Of a stretch of 42,941 nt of DNA, positions 15,093 to 23,850 are shown in pieces. The first letter of the stretch is position 1, and the number at the start of each line of letters is the position of its first letter. Position numbers and translations under genes: made by a program. The DNA comes from Bacteroides sp. (GTDB lineage: Bacteria; Bacteroidota; Bacteroidia; Bacteroidales; Bacteroidaceae): NCBI GenBank assembly GCA_017621035.1, contig JAGATY010000085.1:1-42941 (forward strand). Direction: 5' to 3'. The notes beneath the pieces were generated by a model. The model was not told where the DNA came from, searched no databases, and saw only the letters and a program-made list of their open reading frames with translations.

Positions 15093-16643
15093 ATGAAAAT
15101 CACTACTGCATCTCTCTTTTCTCTCCTCTTTTGTTGCCTTACTATACAGGCACAGCAGACACCTCTTTTCCAATCCATCCGTACCACCGTACATACTCCC
15201 GTGCAGAAAGATAGTGTTTGGGAGGGTGGCACCATTCTGGATGAAGTAACCTTTACCCGATTCGACGCCAAGGGAAGAATCATTGCCGACAACTGCATGA
15301 AGCCGGATGGTACACCAGTCGGAAAGATGATTTCACGTTATGATAATCAGGATCGTATCTGTCAGCAGATTCGCCTGACCGAGCAAAACGGGGCTGAAAG
15401 CATTGACCACTTTCTGTATGATGAGCGCAACTTGGTTGTGGGGATAGTGACTATCGGGAAGGTTGGAGATACGTTGCGAGTGAACCTAGCAAGTTATGAT
15501 GAGAAGGGACGCTTTATCAAGCTATTTCACAACAACAAGAAAGGGGGCTATATCAGCATAACAGAATTTATCTATCGCCCTGACGGGAAGATAGAGTCAC
15601 ACTCGGGAAGAACTACAAGCGGTAATCCTCGTGATATCCAATTCAAGAAACGCATACTACCGAAAGGAGATTCTGTTATTCCCCTGAGAGCCAACCCGAC
15701 TCCTCACACCAAATATTTAATGAAGTGGGGAAATGAAATTCATGACCAAAACCGAACAGTTATCACCCGTCGAGACAAGCATGGAAACTGGACACAGATG
15801 TTGGAGTACAACGGCAACGCGGCTACCCCCTCTTTTGTCATAGAACGTGCCATCAGTTACCAAAATGAGGAGCACACTTACACACCTCTGCTACTCAACG
15901 GTCAACCGAAACAAGTAAAGCAAACGGTCTACAAACCCATCCTATCCGGCAAAGACCAGTACTTCAGAGGTGATAAGATAGCGGATGTTTCCTCTTTTGA
16001 GTTCGACACAGAGGGAAGAAAAGTCTCAGAGAGCCTCATCAAAGAGGGAAAGATTGTCGGGAAGATTCTCTACACCTATAATAATAATGGAGAACCGTCA
16101 ATTGCTACTCACCAGGATAATCAGGGAAAGGTTATAAAAATGGGTAAGTACAGCTACTCGAAAGAGGGAGAGCTGAGACGCATCACGTGGTACGATGCAC
16201 AGAACAGGGCTACAGCCATAGACCTGTTTCGGTATGATGTGGAGGGAAATCTTGTTCACGAACAAGGCAACCGAGCAGACGGCACAAAGTATAAGGAGTA
16301 CCGATACCTCTATAACTCCTACGGACAGCGTGTGGCACGCGAAGTTATCCTCTCGCCCGAGGGTGAGGAACCGGTACACTCCTGCCTCTACTCATGGAAT
16401 CTGCAGGGACGACTTGTAAGCGAAGAGTATTTTCTGCTTCCAAGTACCGACCGCCATCTCTACACCTATCGTTACAATAAGAGTGGCGAACTGATTGGAG
16501 GCAGTGAACAGAAGAGTGGCGAGGAGGAAGTAAAGTACACTTATAAGTTTCATCGCGATGAGCAGAAGAATTGGCGTGTCCGCATCAAGTATGTGAACGA
16601 CACTGCCGTGACTTACGAAGAGCGCGACTACATTTATCACTAA
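15093..16643 (+). CDS. Secreted YD-repeat/RHS-like protein
   Basis: 516 residues with a signal peptide (MKITTASLFSLLFCCLTIQAQ). The mature part consists of repeated short beta-hairpin units of the RHS/YD kind: FTRFDAKGRIIAD, SRYDNQDRICQQ, ASYDEKGRFIKL, FEFDTEGRKVSE, YTYNNNGEPSIA, FRYDVEGNLVHE, YLYNSYGQRVAR, YSWNLQGRLVSE, YRYNKSGELIGG. It lacks the RHS core protease and any C-terminal toxin domain, so it is probably a stand-alone periplasmic or surface protein rather than a polymorphic toxin. No TAnnTTTG box is seen ahead of it. The comF-like gene follows by 11 bases. Confidence 0.8.
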   Translation: MKITTASLFSLLFCCLTIQAQQTPLFQSIRTTVHTPVQKDSVWEGGTILDEVTFTRFDAKGRIIADNCMKPDGTPVGKMISRYDNQDRICQQIRLTEQNGAESIDHFLYDERNLVVGIVTIGKVGDTLRVNLASYDEKGRFIKLFHNNKKGGYISITEFIYRPDGKIESHSGRTTSGNPRDIQFKKRILPKGDSVIPLRANPTPHTKYLMKWGNEIHDQNRTVITRRDKHGNWTQMLEYNGNAATPSFVIERAISYQNEEHTYTPLLLNGQPKQVKQTVYKPILSGKDQYFRGDKIADVSSFEFDTEGRKVSESLIKEGKIVGKILYTYNNNGEPSIATHQDNQGKVIKMGKYSYSKEGELRRITWYDAQNRATAIDLFRYDVEGNLVHEQGNRADGTKYKEYRYLYNSYGQRVAREVILSPEGEEPVHSCLYSWNLQGRLVSEEYFLLPSTDRHLYTYRYNKSGELIGGSEQKSGEEEVKYTYKFHRDEQKNWRVRIKYVNDTAVTYEERDYIYH

Positions 16644-16654
16644 GACAAACAAGC

Positions 16655-17359
16655 ATGAAAACTGTGAGACAATGGTTTTTGGATCTGTTCCGACTTCTCT
16701 TCCCTCCCCAGTGTGTGGCCTGCGGCATGATGCTGGAAGAGGATGAAGAGTGCCTTTGCAAGCTATGTTTGGAGACCTTGCCTCGCACTCAGCTTCATCT
16801 CATCAAGCATAACTATCTGGAAGTCATGCTACGGGCACGCTTCCCATTACAACGCATTACCGCCTTCTTCTATCACAAAAAGGAGAAACGGTTTGACCAC
16901 CTGATACACCAGATTAAGTATAATGGTAGAAAAGATGCCGGCATCTATATGGGTAAACTAATGGCTGAAGAGTTGGGAAAGGATGGTTTCTTCAAAGGGG
17001 TAGAGGTAATAGTACCCGTACCGCTTCACCCTCACCGCCAGCGCAAACGTGGTTATAATCAGAGTGACTGCCTTGCTCAAGGAATCAGTATTGTAACAGG
17101 AATACCAGTAGACACAACCTCACTGATTCGCAGTGCCGATAACCAAACACAGGTACACCAATCGCGCCTGGAGCGTCTGCGAAATGTGAAAGGAATCTTT
17201 CGCCTCACTCGTCCCGAGGCTTTCACCGGCAAGCACATCCTGCTTGTGGATGATGTTCTAACCACAGGCTCCACCATCAGCGCCTGTGCCGAAGCCTTTC
17301 ACGAAGTGGAAGATATTCACATCAGCGTCCTCACCCTGTCGGCCGTAGACAGGCACTGA
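16655..17359 (+). CDS. comF: ComF-family phosphoribosyltransferase-like protein
   Basis: The start is taken at ATG 16655 (234 residues); the frame is open further upstream, but that part overlaps the preceding gene and is not family-like. The N-terminal zinc-ribbon is Cys20-x2-Cys23 and Cys35-x2-Cys38 (PPQCVACGM, CLCKLCLE). The type I PRTase core follows: VEVIVPVPLHPHRQRKRGYNQSD, then the PRPP-binding loop HILLVDDVLTTGSTISACAE. ComF proteins take part in uptake or processing of transforming DNA in naturally competent bacteria; whether this organism is competent is not shown here. Confidence 0.92.
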   Translation: MKTVRQWFLDLFRLLFPPQCVACGMMLEEDEECLCKLCLETLPRTQLHLIKHNYLEVMLRARFPLQRITAFFYHKKEKRFDHLIHQIKYNGRKDAGIYMGKLMAEELGKDGFFKGVEVIVPVPLHPHRQRKRGYNQSDCLAQGISIVTGIPVDTTSLIRSADNQTQVHQSRLERLRNVKGIFRLTRPEAFTGKHILLVDDVLTTGSTISACAEAFHEVEDIHISVLTLSAVDRH

Positions 17360-17384
17360 CCCGCATTACAGAGTATAGAAAGCA

Positions 17385-17415
17385 AAAGAGGTTCGCCAAA
17401 ATGACGAACCTCTTT
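17385..17415. terminator. Bidirectional intrinsic terminator between comF and tRNA-Asn
   Basis: AAAGAGGTTCG (17385-17395) pairs perfectly with CGAACCTCTTT (17405-17415), loop CCAAAATGA. On the minus strand it follows the tRNA genes and is trailed by a run of T (CTCTTTTGCTTTC). On the plus strand it follows comF. Confidence 0.85.
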
Positions 17416-17416
17416 G

Positions 17417-17490
17417 CTCTTCCTCTTGGACTTGAACCAAGGACCCTCTGATTAACAGTCAGATGCTCTAACCGACTGAGCTAAGGAAGA
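17417..17490 (-). tRNA. tRNA-Asn(GTT), distal copy
   Basis: On the minus strand TCTTCCT (17490-17484) pairs with AGGAAGA (17424-17418) as a perfect acceptor stem, with discriminator G at 17417. D arm GCTC-AGTCGGTTA-GAGC, anticodon arm TCTGA-CTGTTAA-TCAGA with anticodon GTT, T arm CTTGG-TTCAAGT-CCAAG. CCA is not encoded. Identical to the copy at 17515-17588. Confidence 0.97.
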
Positions 17491-17514
17491 ATGTTGCATT
17501 TAAGTTTCTCTTCG

Positions 17515-17588
17515 CTCTTCCTCTTGGACTTGAACCAAGGACCCTCTGATTAACAGTCAGATGCTCTAACCGACTGAGCTAAGGAAGA
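17515..17588 (-). tRNA. tRNA-Asn(GTT), promoter-proximal copy
   Basis: Identical in sequence and fold to the copy at 17417-17490, offset by exactly 98 bases. The identical block spans 82 bases (17416-17497 and 17514-17595), slightly beyond the tRNA on both sides, which points to a tandem duplication. The spacer is 24 bases, so both probably come from one transcript started at 17614-17621. Confidence 0.97.
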
Positions 17589-17613
17589 ATGTTGCTTTTC
17601 CTTAAATGCGGTG

Positions 17614-17621
17614 CAAAAGTA
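17614..17621 (-). promoter_or_regulatory. -7 box of the tRNA-Asn pair
   Basis: TACTTTTG on the minus strand, 25 bases before the first tRNA base. It lies back to back with the kinase promoter at 17645-17652, so the upstream elements of the two promoters overlap. Confidence 0.6.
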
Positions 17622-17644
17622 ATAGGATATTTTGAAATATGCAA

Positions 17645-17652
17645 TATCTTTG
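17645..17652 (+). promoter_or_regulatory. -7 box of the PfkB kinase gene
   Basis: TATCTTTG, 17 bases before the ATG at 17670. This is why the longer upstream frame (from 17589) is not used as the start. Confidence 0.7.
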
Positions 17653-17669
17653 CAAAAAAAATATCGAAA

Positions 17670-18647
17670 ATGGATAAAATAATAGGTTTAGGCAACGCAC
17701 TGACAGATGTATTGGTTCCGCTGGAGAATGACGAAATACTGACTCTTCTGCAATTACCCAAAGGAAGCATGACGTTTGTTGATGAAGATAAACTACAAAC
17801 AATCAATCGGTTATTCACACAGATGACCACCCATCGGGTAACAGGAGGCTCGGCGGGCAATGCTATGCGTGCCGTAGCAGAGCTGGGAGGAGCAGTCGGA
17901 TTCATCGGGAAGGTGGGAAACGATGCGTATGGAGAATTCTATCGCACTGCACTTCTGAAACGAGGAATAGCTACCTGTTTGCTGACCTCATCTGAGCAAC
18001 CATCCGGCATAGCAGCCACCTTTATCACTCCTGACGGGGAGCGTACGTTTGCCGACCACCTGGGAGCAGCAGCCACCTTGCGTGCCTCTGACCTATCGCC
18101 TGAGATGTTCCAAGGGTACACCTATTTATTTATTGAAGGCTATTTGGTGCAAGACCATGAAATGATTCTGCAGGCTATCCGACTGGCTAAAGAGGCCGGA
18201 GTGCAAATCTGCATGGACTTGTCGAGCTATAACGTAGTGAACGAAGAACACGCTTTCTTCACTATGTTGGTGAACAACTACGTGGACATTGTGTTTGCCA
18301 ATGAAGAAGAGGCACGTGCCTTTACCGGAGGGAAAGCTCCCCAGGAGGCTATTGCAGAGATTGCTACCCTGTGCAACATAGCTGTAGTAAAGACTGGAGC
18401 GTCCGGTTCCATCATCCGCAAGGGTACAGAAGAGATACATGTGTCAGCCCTGCCGGTAAAAAAGGTGGTGGACACAACAGGGGCAGGAGACTTCTATGCC
18501 GCAGGCTTCCTCTACGGACTGACATGTGGTTATCCACTGGAGACGTGCGGGCGCATCGGTTCACTACTGGCTTCGGAAGTGATTCAGGTGATTGGAACAG
18601 AGTTGCCAAGTGAGCGTTGGCAAGCGATAAAGAGTGTAAACTTTTAA
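17670..18647 (+). CDS. PfkB-family carbohydrate/nucleoside kinase (adenosine-kinase-like)
   Basis: 325 residues from ATG 17670 (MDKIIGLGNALTDVLV), chosen because the -7 box lies inside the longer frame. Ribokinase fold: substrate-side glycine pair in VTGGSAGNAMRAVAELG; family signature VVDTTGAGDFYAAGFLYG near 270-287, with the catalytic Asp and the anion-hole GAGD. The sequence layout (GSMTFVDEDKL, FITPDGERTFADHLGAAATL) is like the adenosine-kinase/PfkB group of Bacteroidetes. The exact substrate is not determinable. The S41 protease gene starts 27 bases later. Confidence 0.88.
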   Translation: MDKIIGLGNALTDVLVPLENDEILTLLQLPKGSMTFVDEDKLQTINRLFTQMTTHRVTGGSAGNAMRAVAELGGAVGFIGKVGNDAYGEFYRTALLKRGIATCLLTSSEQPSGIAATFITPDGERTFADHLGAAATLRASDLSPEMFQGYTYLFIEGYLVQDHEMILQAIRLAKEAGVQICMDLSSYNVVNEEHAFFTMLVNNYVDIVFANEEEARAFTGGKAPQEAIAEIATLCNIAVVKTGASGSIIRKGTEEIHVSALPVKKVVDTTGAGDFYAAGFLYGLTCGYPLETCGRIGSLLASEVIQVIGTELPSERWQAIKSVNF

Positions 18648-18674
18648 GTTTTTGAGTTTATAAGTTTGTTAGAA

Positions 18675-20348
18675 ATGAAGATTCGTAAGTTATATTGGAT
18701 GTTACCACTGGTATTGGTGGGCGTATTATTGGTTGCCTTTCAGAGTGAAGACGGCCGGAGTTTCCGCATTGCAAAGAACCTAGACATATTTAACTCTATT
18801 GTTAAGGAGCTGGACTTGTTCTATGTAGACACACTAGACCCGGACAAAAGCATCAAGCAGGGTATTGATGCCATGCTGTATGCACTAGACCCCTACACAG
18901 AATATTATCCGGAAGACAACAGCAGTGAGTTGGAACAAATGCTGCATAACTCTTACGGTGGCATTGGTTCTATCATCACCTGGAACGACAAGCTGAAACG
19001 TTCCATGATTTCAGAACCTTACGAAGGGATGCCGGCTGCGACGGTAGGACTAAAAGTCGGAGACATCTTGATGGAGATAGACGGGGAAGACCTCATGGGG
19101 AAAGACAATCAGAAAGTAAGCGAGATGTTGCGCGGACAGGTAGGAACAAGCTTCAAGCTGAAGGTTCAACGTCCGGGAACAGAACAGCCACTGGAGTTCG
19201 ACATTGTACGCCGCAGCATCCAGTTGCCTATCATTCCCTATTACGATGTCTTGGATAACCACATCGGTTACATCAATCTGAGTACCTTTTCCGGTAATCC
19301 GTCTAAAGAGTTCAAGCAGGCTTTCCTTGATTTAAAGAAGCGTGGCATCACCTCTCTTATTATTGACTTGCGCAACAACGGTGGCGGACTGCTGGATGAG
19401 GCAGTAGAAATTGCCAACTTCTTTGTTCCTCGCGGTAAGACTTTGGTTACAACCAAAGGCAAGGTAAAGCAGGCAGAAGGCACCTATAAGACGTTGCGAG
19501 AACCTCTCGATTTGGAGATTCCACTTGCCGTGCTGGTAAACAACGGAACAGCCAGCAGTTCAGAGATTCTGGCCGGCTCGCTACAAGACCTGGATCGTGC
19601 TGTAATCATTGGCAACCGAACGTTTGGTAAAGGACTGGTACAGACCACACGTCCATTGCCTTATGGAGGAACCATCAAATTGACAACTTCCAAATACTAT
19701 ATTCCCAGCGGTCGCTGTGTTCAGGCCATTGACTACAAGCACAGGAATGAAGATGGCAGTGTAGGGCGCATACCGGATAGTCTGACTACCGTATTCCATA
19801 CTGCAGCCGGTCGTGAGGTGCGCGATGGCGGAGGCGTAACTCCCGACATCACCGTGAAGCCTGAGCGTATGCCCAACATTCTCTTCTATCTGCTCAACGA
19901 CAATGTCATCTTCGACTATGCCACTCAGTACTGCTTACTCCACCCCACCATTGCAGAAGCTAAAGAGTTCAAAGTTACCGATGCTGATTATGAAGCATTC
20001 AAGGAGATGGTGCGTCAGCGCGATTTTAAGTATGACCAACAGACAGCTAAAGTCTTGAAGAATCTGAAAGAGATGGCCGAGTTTGAAGGTTATCTGGAGA
20101 ATGCCTCAGAAGAGATTGCGGCCTTAGAGAAAAAGTTAAGCCACAACTTAGACCGTGACCTGGATCACTTCAAGCCGCAAATCAAAGAGATGATTGCACT
20201 TGAGATTGCCAAACGATACTATTACCAACGTGGTGCCATCATTGAGCAACTGAAGAACGACCCGGACTTAAACGAGGCACTCAAGATACTCAATGCACCG
20301 GCTGATTACCAAAAGATGCTGAGTGCACCGGTAAAGGTTAGCAAGTAA
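18675..20348 (+). CDS. S41 carboxy-terminal processing protease
   Basis: 557 residues from ATG 18675 (an in-frame TTG at 18666 is less likely). An N-terminal signal/anchor (RKLYWMLPLVLVGVLLVAFQ) puts it in the periplasm. A PDZ domain (about 85-170, with YGGIGSIITW, AATVGLKVGDILMEIDGEDL) precedes the S41 catalytic domain. The Ser nucleophile lies in NNGTASSSEILAGSLQD and the catalytic Lys in GNRTFGKGLVQTTRPL. A long helical C-terminal extension (about 420-555) is charged. Such CtpA/Prc-type proteases trim or degrade periplasmic proteins. Likely cotranscribed with the kinase. Confidence 0.93.
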   Translation: MKIRKLYWMLPLVLVGVLLVAFQSEDGRSFRIAKNLDIFNSIVKELDLFYVDTLDPDKSIKQGIDAMLYALDPYTEYYPEDNSSELEQMLHNSYGGIGSIITWNDKLKRSMISEPYEGMPAATVGLKVGDILMEIDGEDLMGKDNQKVSEMLRGQVGTSFKLKVQRPGTEQPLEFDIVRRSIQLPIIPYYDVLDNHIGYINLSTFSGNPSKEFKQAFLDLKKRGITSLIIDLRNNGGGLLDEAVEIANFFVPRGKTLVTTKGKVKQAEGTYKTLREPLDLEIPLAVLVNNGTASSSEILAGSLQDLDRAVIIGNRTFGKGLVQTTRPLPYGGTIKLTTSKYYIPSGRCVQAIDYKHRNEDGSVGRIPDSLTTVFHTAAGREVRDGGGVTPDITVKPERMPNILFYLLNDNVIFDYATQYCLLHPTIAEAKEFKVTDADYEAFKEMVRQRDFKYDQQTAKVLKNLKEMAEFEGYLENASEEIAALEKKLSHNLDRDLDHFKPQIKEMIALEIAKRYYYQRGAIIEQLKNDPDLNEALKILNAPADYQKMLSAPVKVSK

Positions 20349-20407
20349 CACACGCTCCATCAGGATAAGTTTTCCATCTCTCTGTTGCACAATGATGTTT
20401 AAAACAC

Positions 20408-20415
20408 TAACTTTG
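20408..20415 (+). promoter_or_regulatory. -7 box of the acyltransferase gene
   Basis: TAACTTTG, 54 bases before the ATG at 20470. The longer frame starting at 20392 would begin before this promoter, so I use 20470. Confidence 0.6.
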
Positions 20416-20469
20416 TGCACGAAACTTCATGTCATTCAGTGGCATGAGCAGATTGCAAAAGTCAGACGT

Positions 20470-21384
20470 ATGAACAAAATCATTTACGCTATATTGTTTG
20501 CCCTAGGTTACACGGTATCACTGTTGCCTCTACGGGTACTCTATCTCTTGTCCGACCTTTCTTATTATCCTTTCTATTACCTTATTCGTTACCGACGCAA
20601 CGTAGTACGCCAGAATCTAGTGGAGTGCTTCCCTGAAAAGTCGGAAGCTGAGATTATCGGTATCGAGCGTAACTTTTACCACTTCCTCTGTGACTATTTT
20701 GCTGAGACAATCAAGCTATTCTCTATGAGTCGGCGTGAGATTCAACGTCGCATGACCTTCAGCGGCCTGGATAAGGTTAAGGAGATTCTGAAGACACAAG
20801 ATGTTGTTCTCTACATGGGACACTACTGCAACTGGGAGTGGGTAACCTCTTTCCCATTGCACATGCAGGATGTAGATGTAGTTTCCGGACAAATCTACCA
20901 CCGCCTGCGTAACGAAGTGTCCGACCGTCTGTTCCTACACATGCGTAGCCGTTACGATGCTACCAGCATAGAGATGCACCGCGCCCTGCGCCGACTGGTA
21001 AGCATGAAGAAAGAGAAGAAACGTTTCATTGTTGGCTTCATCACTGACCAAGGTCCCAAGTGGTGGAACTATGTCAAGATGTGGACACCTTTCTTAAACC
21101 ATCAAACATCCTTCATCGTAGGAGCAGAAGGTATAGCCAAGATTACCGATGCTGCTGTAGTCTATCTAGATATGCAGCGGGTAAAACGCGGACACTATCA
21201 TGGTGAATTTATCCTACTGACCGAACACCCCAAACAAATGCCCGACTATGAAATCACTGTGGCCTATGCCAACATGCTGGAGGCCTCCATTCGTCGTGCT
21301 CCACAATACTGGCTCTGGAGCCACAAACGCTGGAAACGTACCTACGAGGAGTATCTGCAGCGGGTGAAAGAGGGGCTGATGTAA
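20470..21384 (+). CDS. Lipid A biosynthesis acyltransferase (LpxL/HtrB family)
   Basis: 304 residues from ATG 20470. Inner-membrane enzyme with one N-terminal hydrophobic segment (IIYAILFALGYTVSLLPLRVLYLLSDL). The HX4E catalytic motif is in YMGHYCNWEWVTS (His-Tyr-Cys-Asn-Trp-Glu). Further family features are FITDQGPKWWNYVKMWTPFLN and a C-terminal WLWSHKRWKR. It adds a secondary acyl chain to lipid A. Only one such gene is in the window. The lipopolysaccharide-kinase-like gene follows by 22 bases, forming a lipid A/core pair. Confidence 0.92.
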   Translation: MNKIIYAILFALGYTVSLLPLRVLYLLSDLSYYPFYYLIRYRRNVVRQNLVECFPEKSEAEIIGIERNFYHFLCDYFAETIKLFSMSRREIQRRMTFSGLDKVKEILKTQDVVLYMGHYCNWEWVTSFPLHMQDVDVVSGQIYHRLRNEVSDRLFLHMRSRYDATSIEMHRALRRLVSMKKEKKRFIVGFITDQGPKWWNYVKMWTPFLNHQTSFIVGAEGIAKITDAAVVYLDMQRVKRGHYHGEFILLTEHPKQMPDYEITVAYANMLEASIRRAPQYWLWSHKRWKRTYEEYLQRVKEGLM

Positions 21385-21406
21385 TTCCAACAATCAAAGC
21401 GAACGT

Positions 21407-22156
21407 ATGAAATTCAGAATAAAGATTGGCGATGGCTTTGACCATCTGCACACAAATATAGAAGAAATTCCTGCTCGGTTTGAATCTGAGGGGCACACCA
21501 TTCATGCCGGCCGTAATGTAATAAAGGTGATGGAAATCAACGGTATGGAGGTTAACGTAAAGCGTTACCGTATTCCTTCTCTCTTTAATAAAATAGTCTA
21601 CACGGTTTTGCGTAAGTCCAAAGGATTGCGTGCTTTCCTCTATCCTAGTATTCTTCTAGAGAAAGGTTTTGAAACCCCACGTCCCATAGCCTACATCGAG
21701 GAGCGTAAAAACGGTTTGATTCATTACTCTTATTTTGTCAGTACCCAGTGTCCCTATACACGAAACTTCTATGAATTTGGCGATGCCGACATCAACGATT
21801 GCAAAGATGTTGTAGAGGCTTTTGCACGTTACACAGCTCGGTTACATGAAAACGGTATCTTGCATCACGACTACTCCCCCGGTAATATCCTATTTGAAAA
21901 GCAGGAAGGCGAATACCATTTCTCACTAATAGACATTAACCGCATGTCTTTCTGCAAAGTAAACATTAAGAAAGGATGCGCTAACTTTGCTCGTCTATGG
22001 GGGCAAAAAGCTTTCTTCATTCATTTGGCAAGAACCTATGCCCAAGCACGTGGTGCTGACGAATCTTTCTGTATAGAGTATCTTCTCCAACAGCGTAGTA
22101 AATTCTGGTCACGTTACCGTAAGCGACACGAATTAAAGTTCAATCTGGAGTTATAA
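21407..22156 (+). CDS. Lipopolysaccharide kinase (WaaP/Kdo-kinase/InaA family)
   Basis: 249 residues with a protein-kinase-like fold. The catalytic loop is ENGILHHDYSPGNILFE (HxDxxxxNI form), followed by a metal-binding Asp in HFSLIDINRMSF. The N-terminal lobe carries KRYRIPS as the probable ATP-lysine region. The family phosphorylates Kdo or heptose of the inner LPS core. In Bacteroides a phosphorylated Kdo is part of the LOS inner core, which fits its place after the lipid A acyltransferase. The C-terminal tail is Lys/Arg-rich (SKFWSRYRKRHELKF). Confidence 0.88.
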   Translation: MKFRIKIGDGFDHLHTNIEEIPARFESEGHTIHAGRNVIKVMEINGMEVNVKRYRIPSLFNKIVYTVLRKSKGLRAFLYPSILLEKGFETPRPIAYIEERKNGLIHYSYFVSTQCPYTRNFYEFGDADINDCKDVVEAFARYTARLHENGILHHDYSPGNILFEKQEGEYHFSLIDINRMSFCKVNIKKGCANFARLWGQKAFFIHLARTYAQARGADESFCIEYLLQQRSKFWSRYRKRHELKFNLEL

Positions 22157-22241
22157 TATCGTCTCTTGAGATTGCCGGTATATTACAAAAGGATTCACTA
22201 CATTCCCGGTCTTCAATGAGCACAGTTGCCTGATGCAGAAA

Positions 22242-23807
22242 TTACTGCTTCTCCACTTTAGCAGCAGAGCTCCAAGCAGTGGCACGACTACAGTGAGCGA
22301 TGTAGTACGCTTCCTCCTCCGACAAAGCCTTTGAGTCCATGTACCACGGCAAGTGTTTTAACCGGTAAGGGGCTGCTGTACGATAGGCCTCCACAGCCCT
22401 GCTACGACTCAGACCTACACGGGGGCGATACAAAGCAAATGTTGTATCAACAGGAGCACGAAACAGAGAGTCCTCATTCTCCTCTTTGTAGAAACGACTC
22501 TCCCACTCTATCACTTTACTCTTCTGAGCATAACAATCAGGCAAATCATCAATGCGTAACGAAAGCCCGATTTTAGCTGCACACTTATACTTATCTTTCA
22601 AGAGATGCAACAATCGGTCAACCACATCATCGGGACAAGCCTCATCCAGCACAACATCCGAATCCGTATAAATATAGTAATCCTTGCAGAAGCGGTGTCT
22701 TACGTCCGATGCTTTCCACAAAGCCTTAAAGCCAACATTTCGGTGCAAATAGATTACCTCATAAGGTGTCTGCTTGTAGTAGTCGAGCAAAGGAGGATAA
22801 GTACTGTCGTTATCCAAAATATAAATATTGCGAAGCCCTCTCTTTTCCAACGAGGCAATAAGCTGCCGGAGGGTTGTCAAGCGATTGAAGTTATTGATAA
22901 CGATAGGAATATCCTTGCCCGACTCGATATGTGAAGGACTCATAAGTTCCAACAGACGAAACCAATAAGCCTTCAATCTCGCACTACAGCTCTTTAGCAA
23001 AGGAACTTTGCACGCCCCCACCCCAAAGATAATGGGGAACCAAAACTTCTTCATCCGCTTTTTGTACCAAGAGTGACAACCGAAAGGAAGTGTCCCACCG
23101 GTCTGTTTATAGCAATAGGCCGGGTGCTTATCAAAACTGAAGTAGAAAGCCTCCTTGTAATCAGGATAAGTAAAGTTCATGCCGTGCTGGTTTACCTCTA
23201 TGGAGAAGAAGACATCCTCATTATAAAGATGGTGACCGGGATGTTGAAGATACTCTTGTACCACCTCTTTCAGTTGTTGAGTTGCCCGCAGATGTGCACT
23301 AACCTTGCGTAACGACAGCCCGCCATTACCCACTTTATTGGCCGTAACCTGTGAGTTAGGCCGATGCAACAACCTGCAATACTGACGCTTTACCCAAGAA
23401 GCCAACCGAAACAACGGGAAGTCATAAATGGGACGGCGAGGCCAAGGAGCACCCACATAGTCATACCCCTTGCTGCACCACTCTTTCAGTTCATCCCGAA
23501 AAATGAAAGCATCCAGCTGGCAAATCAAGATATACTCGCAGTCAGAGAAACGCTCGTAAAACTCCGGCGACATCATCAACCTGTTATACCCCCGAATACC
23601 CCGGAAGTACTCGTCATCAAACGCCTCTACCTCCAGTTTAGGGAACCTCTCCAACAGACCGGACAAATCCAGGCTTCTAGGCTTCACCACCACCAATGGA
23701 TAGTTCTGCAACAGCTGATAGTTACGGCATAACGATACCTCCTCAAAGCCTTTCAGCTCAGTACTATAGATAGGAATCACTACTTTTACGGGAGTTGGTG
23801 CAGTCAT
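22242..23807 (-). CDS. Two-domain glycosyltransferase: DUF5672 fused to a GT-A (GT2-like) domain
   Basis: 521 residues. Residues 1-270 match the DUF5672 type (VKVVIPIYSTELKGFEEVSLCRNYQLL..., ILICQLDAFIFRDELKEWCSKGYDYVGAPW, TANKVGNGGLSLRKVS, NEDVFFSIE). A basic/hydrophobic linker (about 250-295) leads to a GT-A domain: IPIVINNFNRLTTLRQLIASLEKRG, NIYILDNDSTYPPLLDYY, then the metal-binding YIYTDSDVVLDE. The two enzymes are usually separate proteins, so the fusion suggests two consecutive sugar transfers. It is convergent with the Kdo-kinase-like gene. A glycan role is inferred. Confidence 0.85.
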   Translation of the reverse strand: MTAPTPVKVVIPIYSTELKGFEEVSLCRNYQLLQNYPLVVVKPRSLDLSGLLERFPKLEVEAFDDEYFRGIRGYNRLMMSPEFYERFSDCEYILICQLDAFIFRDELKEWCSKGYDYVGAPWPRRPIYDFPLFRLASWVKRQYCRLLHRPNSQVTANKVGNGGLSLRKVSAHLRATQQLKEVVQEYLQHPGHHLYNEDVFFSIEVNQHGMNFTYPDYKEAFYFSFDKHPAYCYKQTGGTLPFGCHSWYKKRMKKFWFPIIFGVGACKVPLLKSCSARLKAYWFRLLELMSPSHIESGKDIPIVINNFNRLTTLRQLIASLEKRGLRNIYILDNDSTYPPLLDYYKQTPYEVIYLHRNVGFKALWKASDVRHRFCKDYYIYTDSDVVLDEACPDDVVDRLLHLLKDKYKCAAKIGLSLRIDDLPDCYAQKSKVIEWESRFYKEENEDSLFRAPVDTTFALYRPRVGLSRSRAVEAYRTAAPYRLKHLPWYMDSKALSEEEAYYIAHCSRATAWSSAAKVEKQ

Positions 23808-23850
23808 AGAAGAATCAAATAGAGCGATTAGACATATTTCTTAAAGATGG

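Noticed and set aside
15093-16643. RHS polymorphic toxin
   Set aside because: The YD-like repeats end without the RHS core or a toxin domain, and no immunity gene follows.
17417-17588. tRNA pair as an integration (att) site
   Set aside because: The repeat covers the whole tRNA gene rather than a 3' end fragment, and no integrase or foreign block is adjacent.
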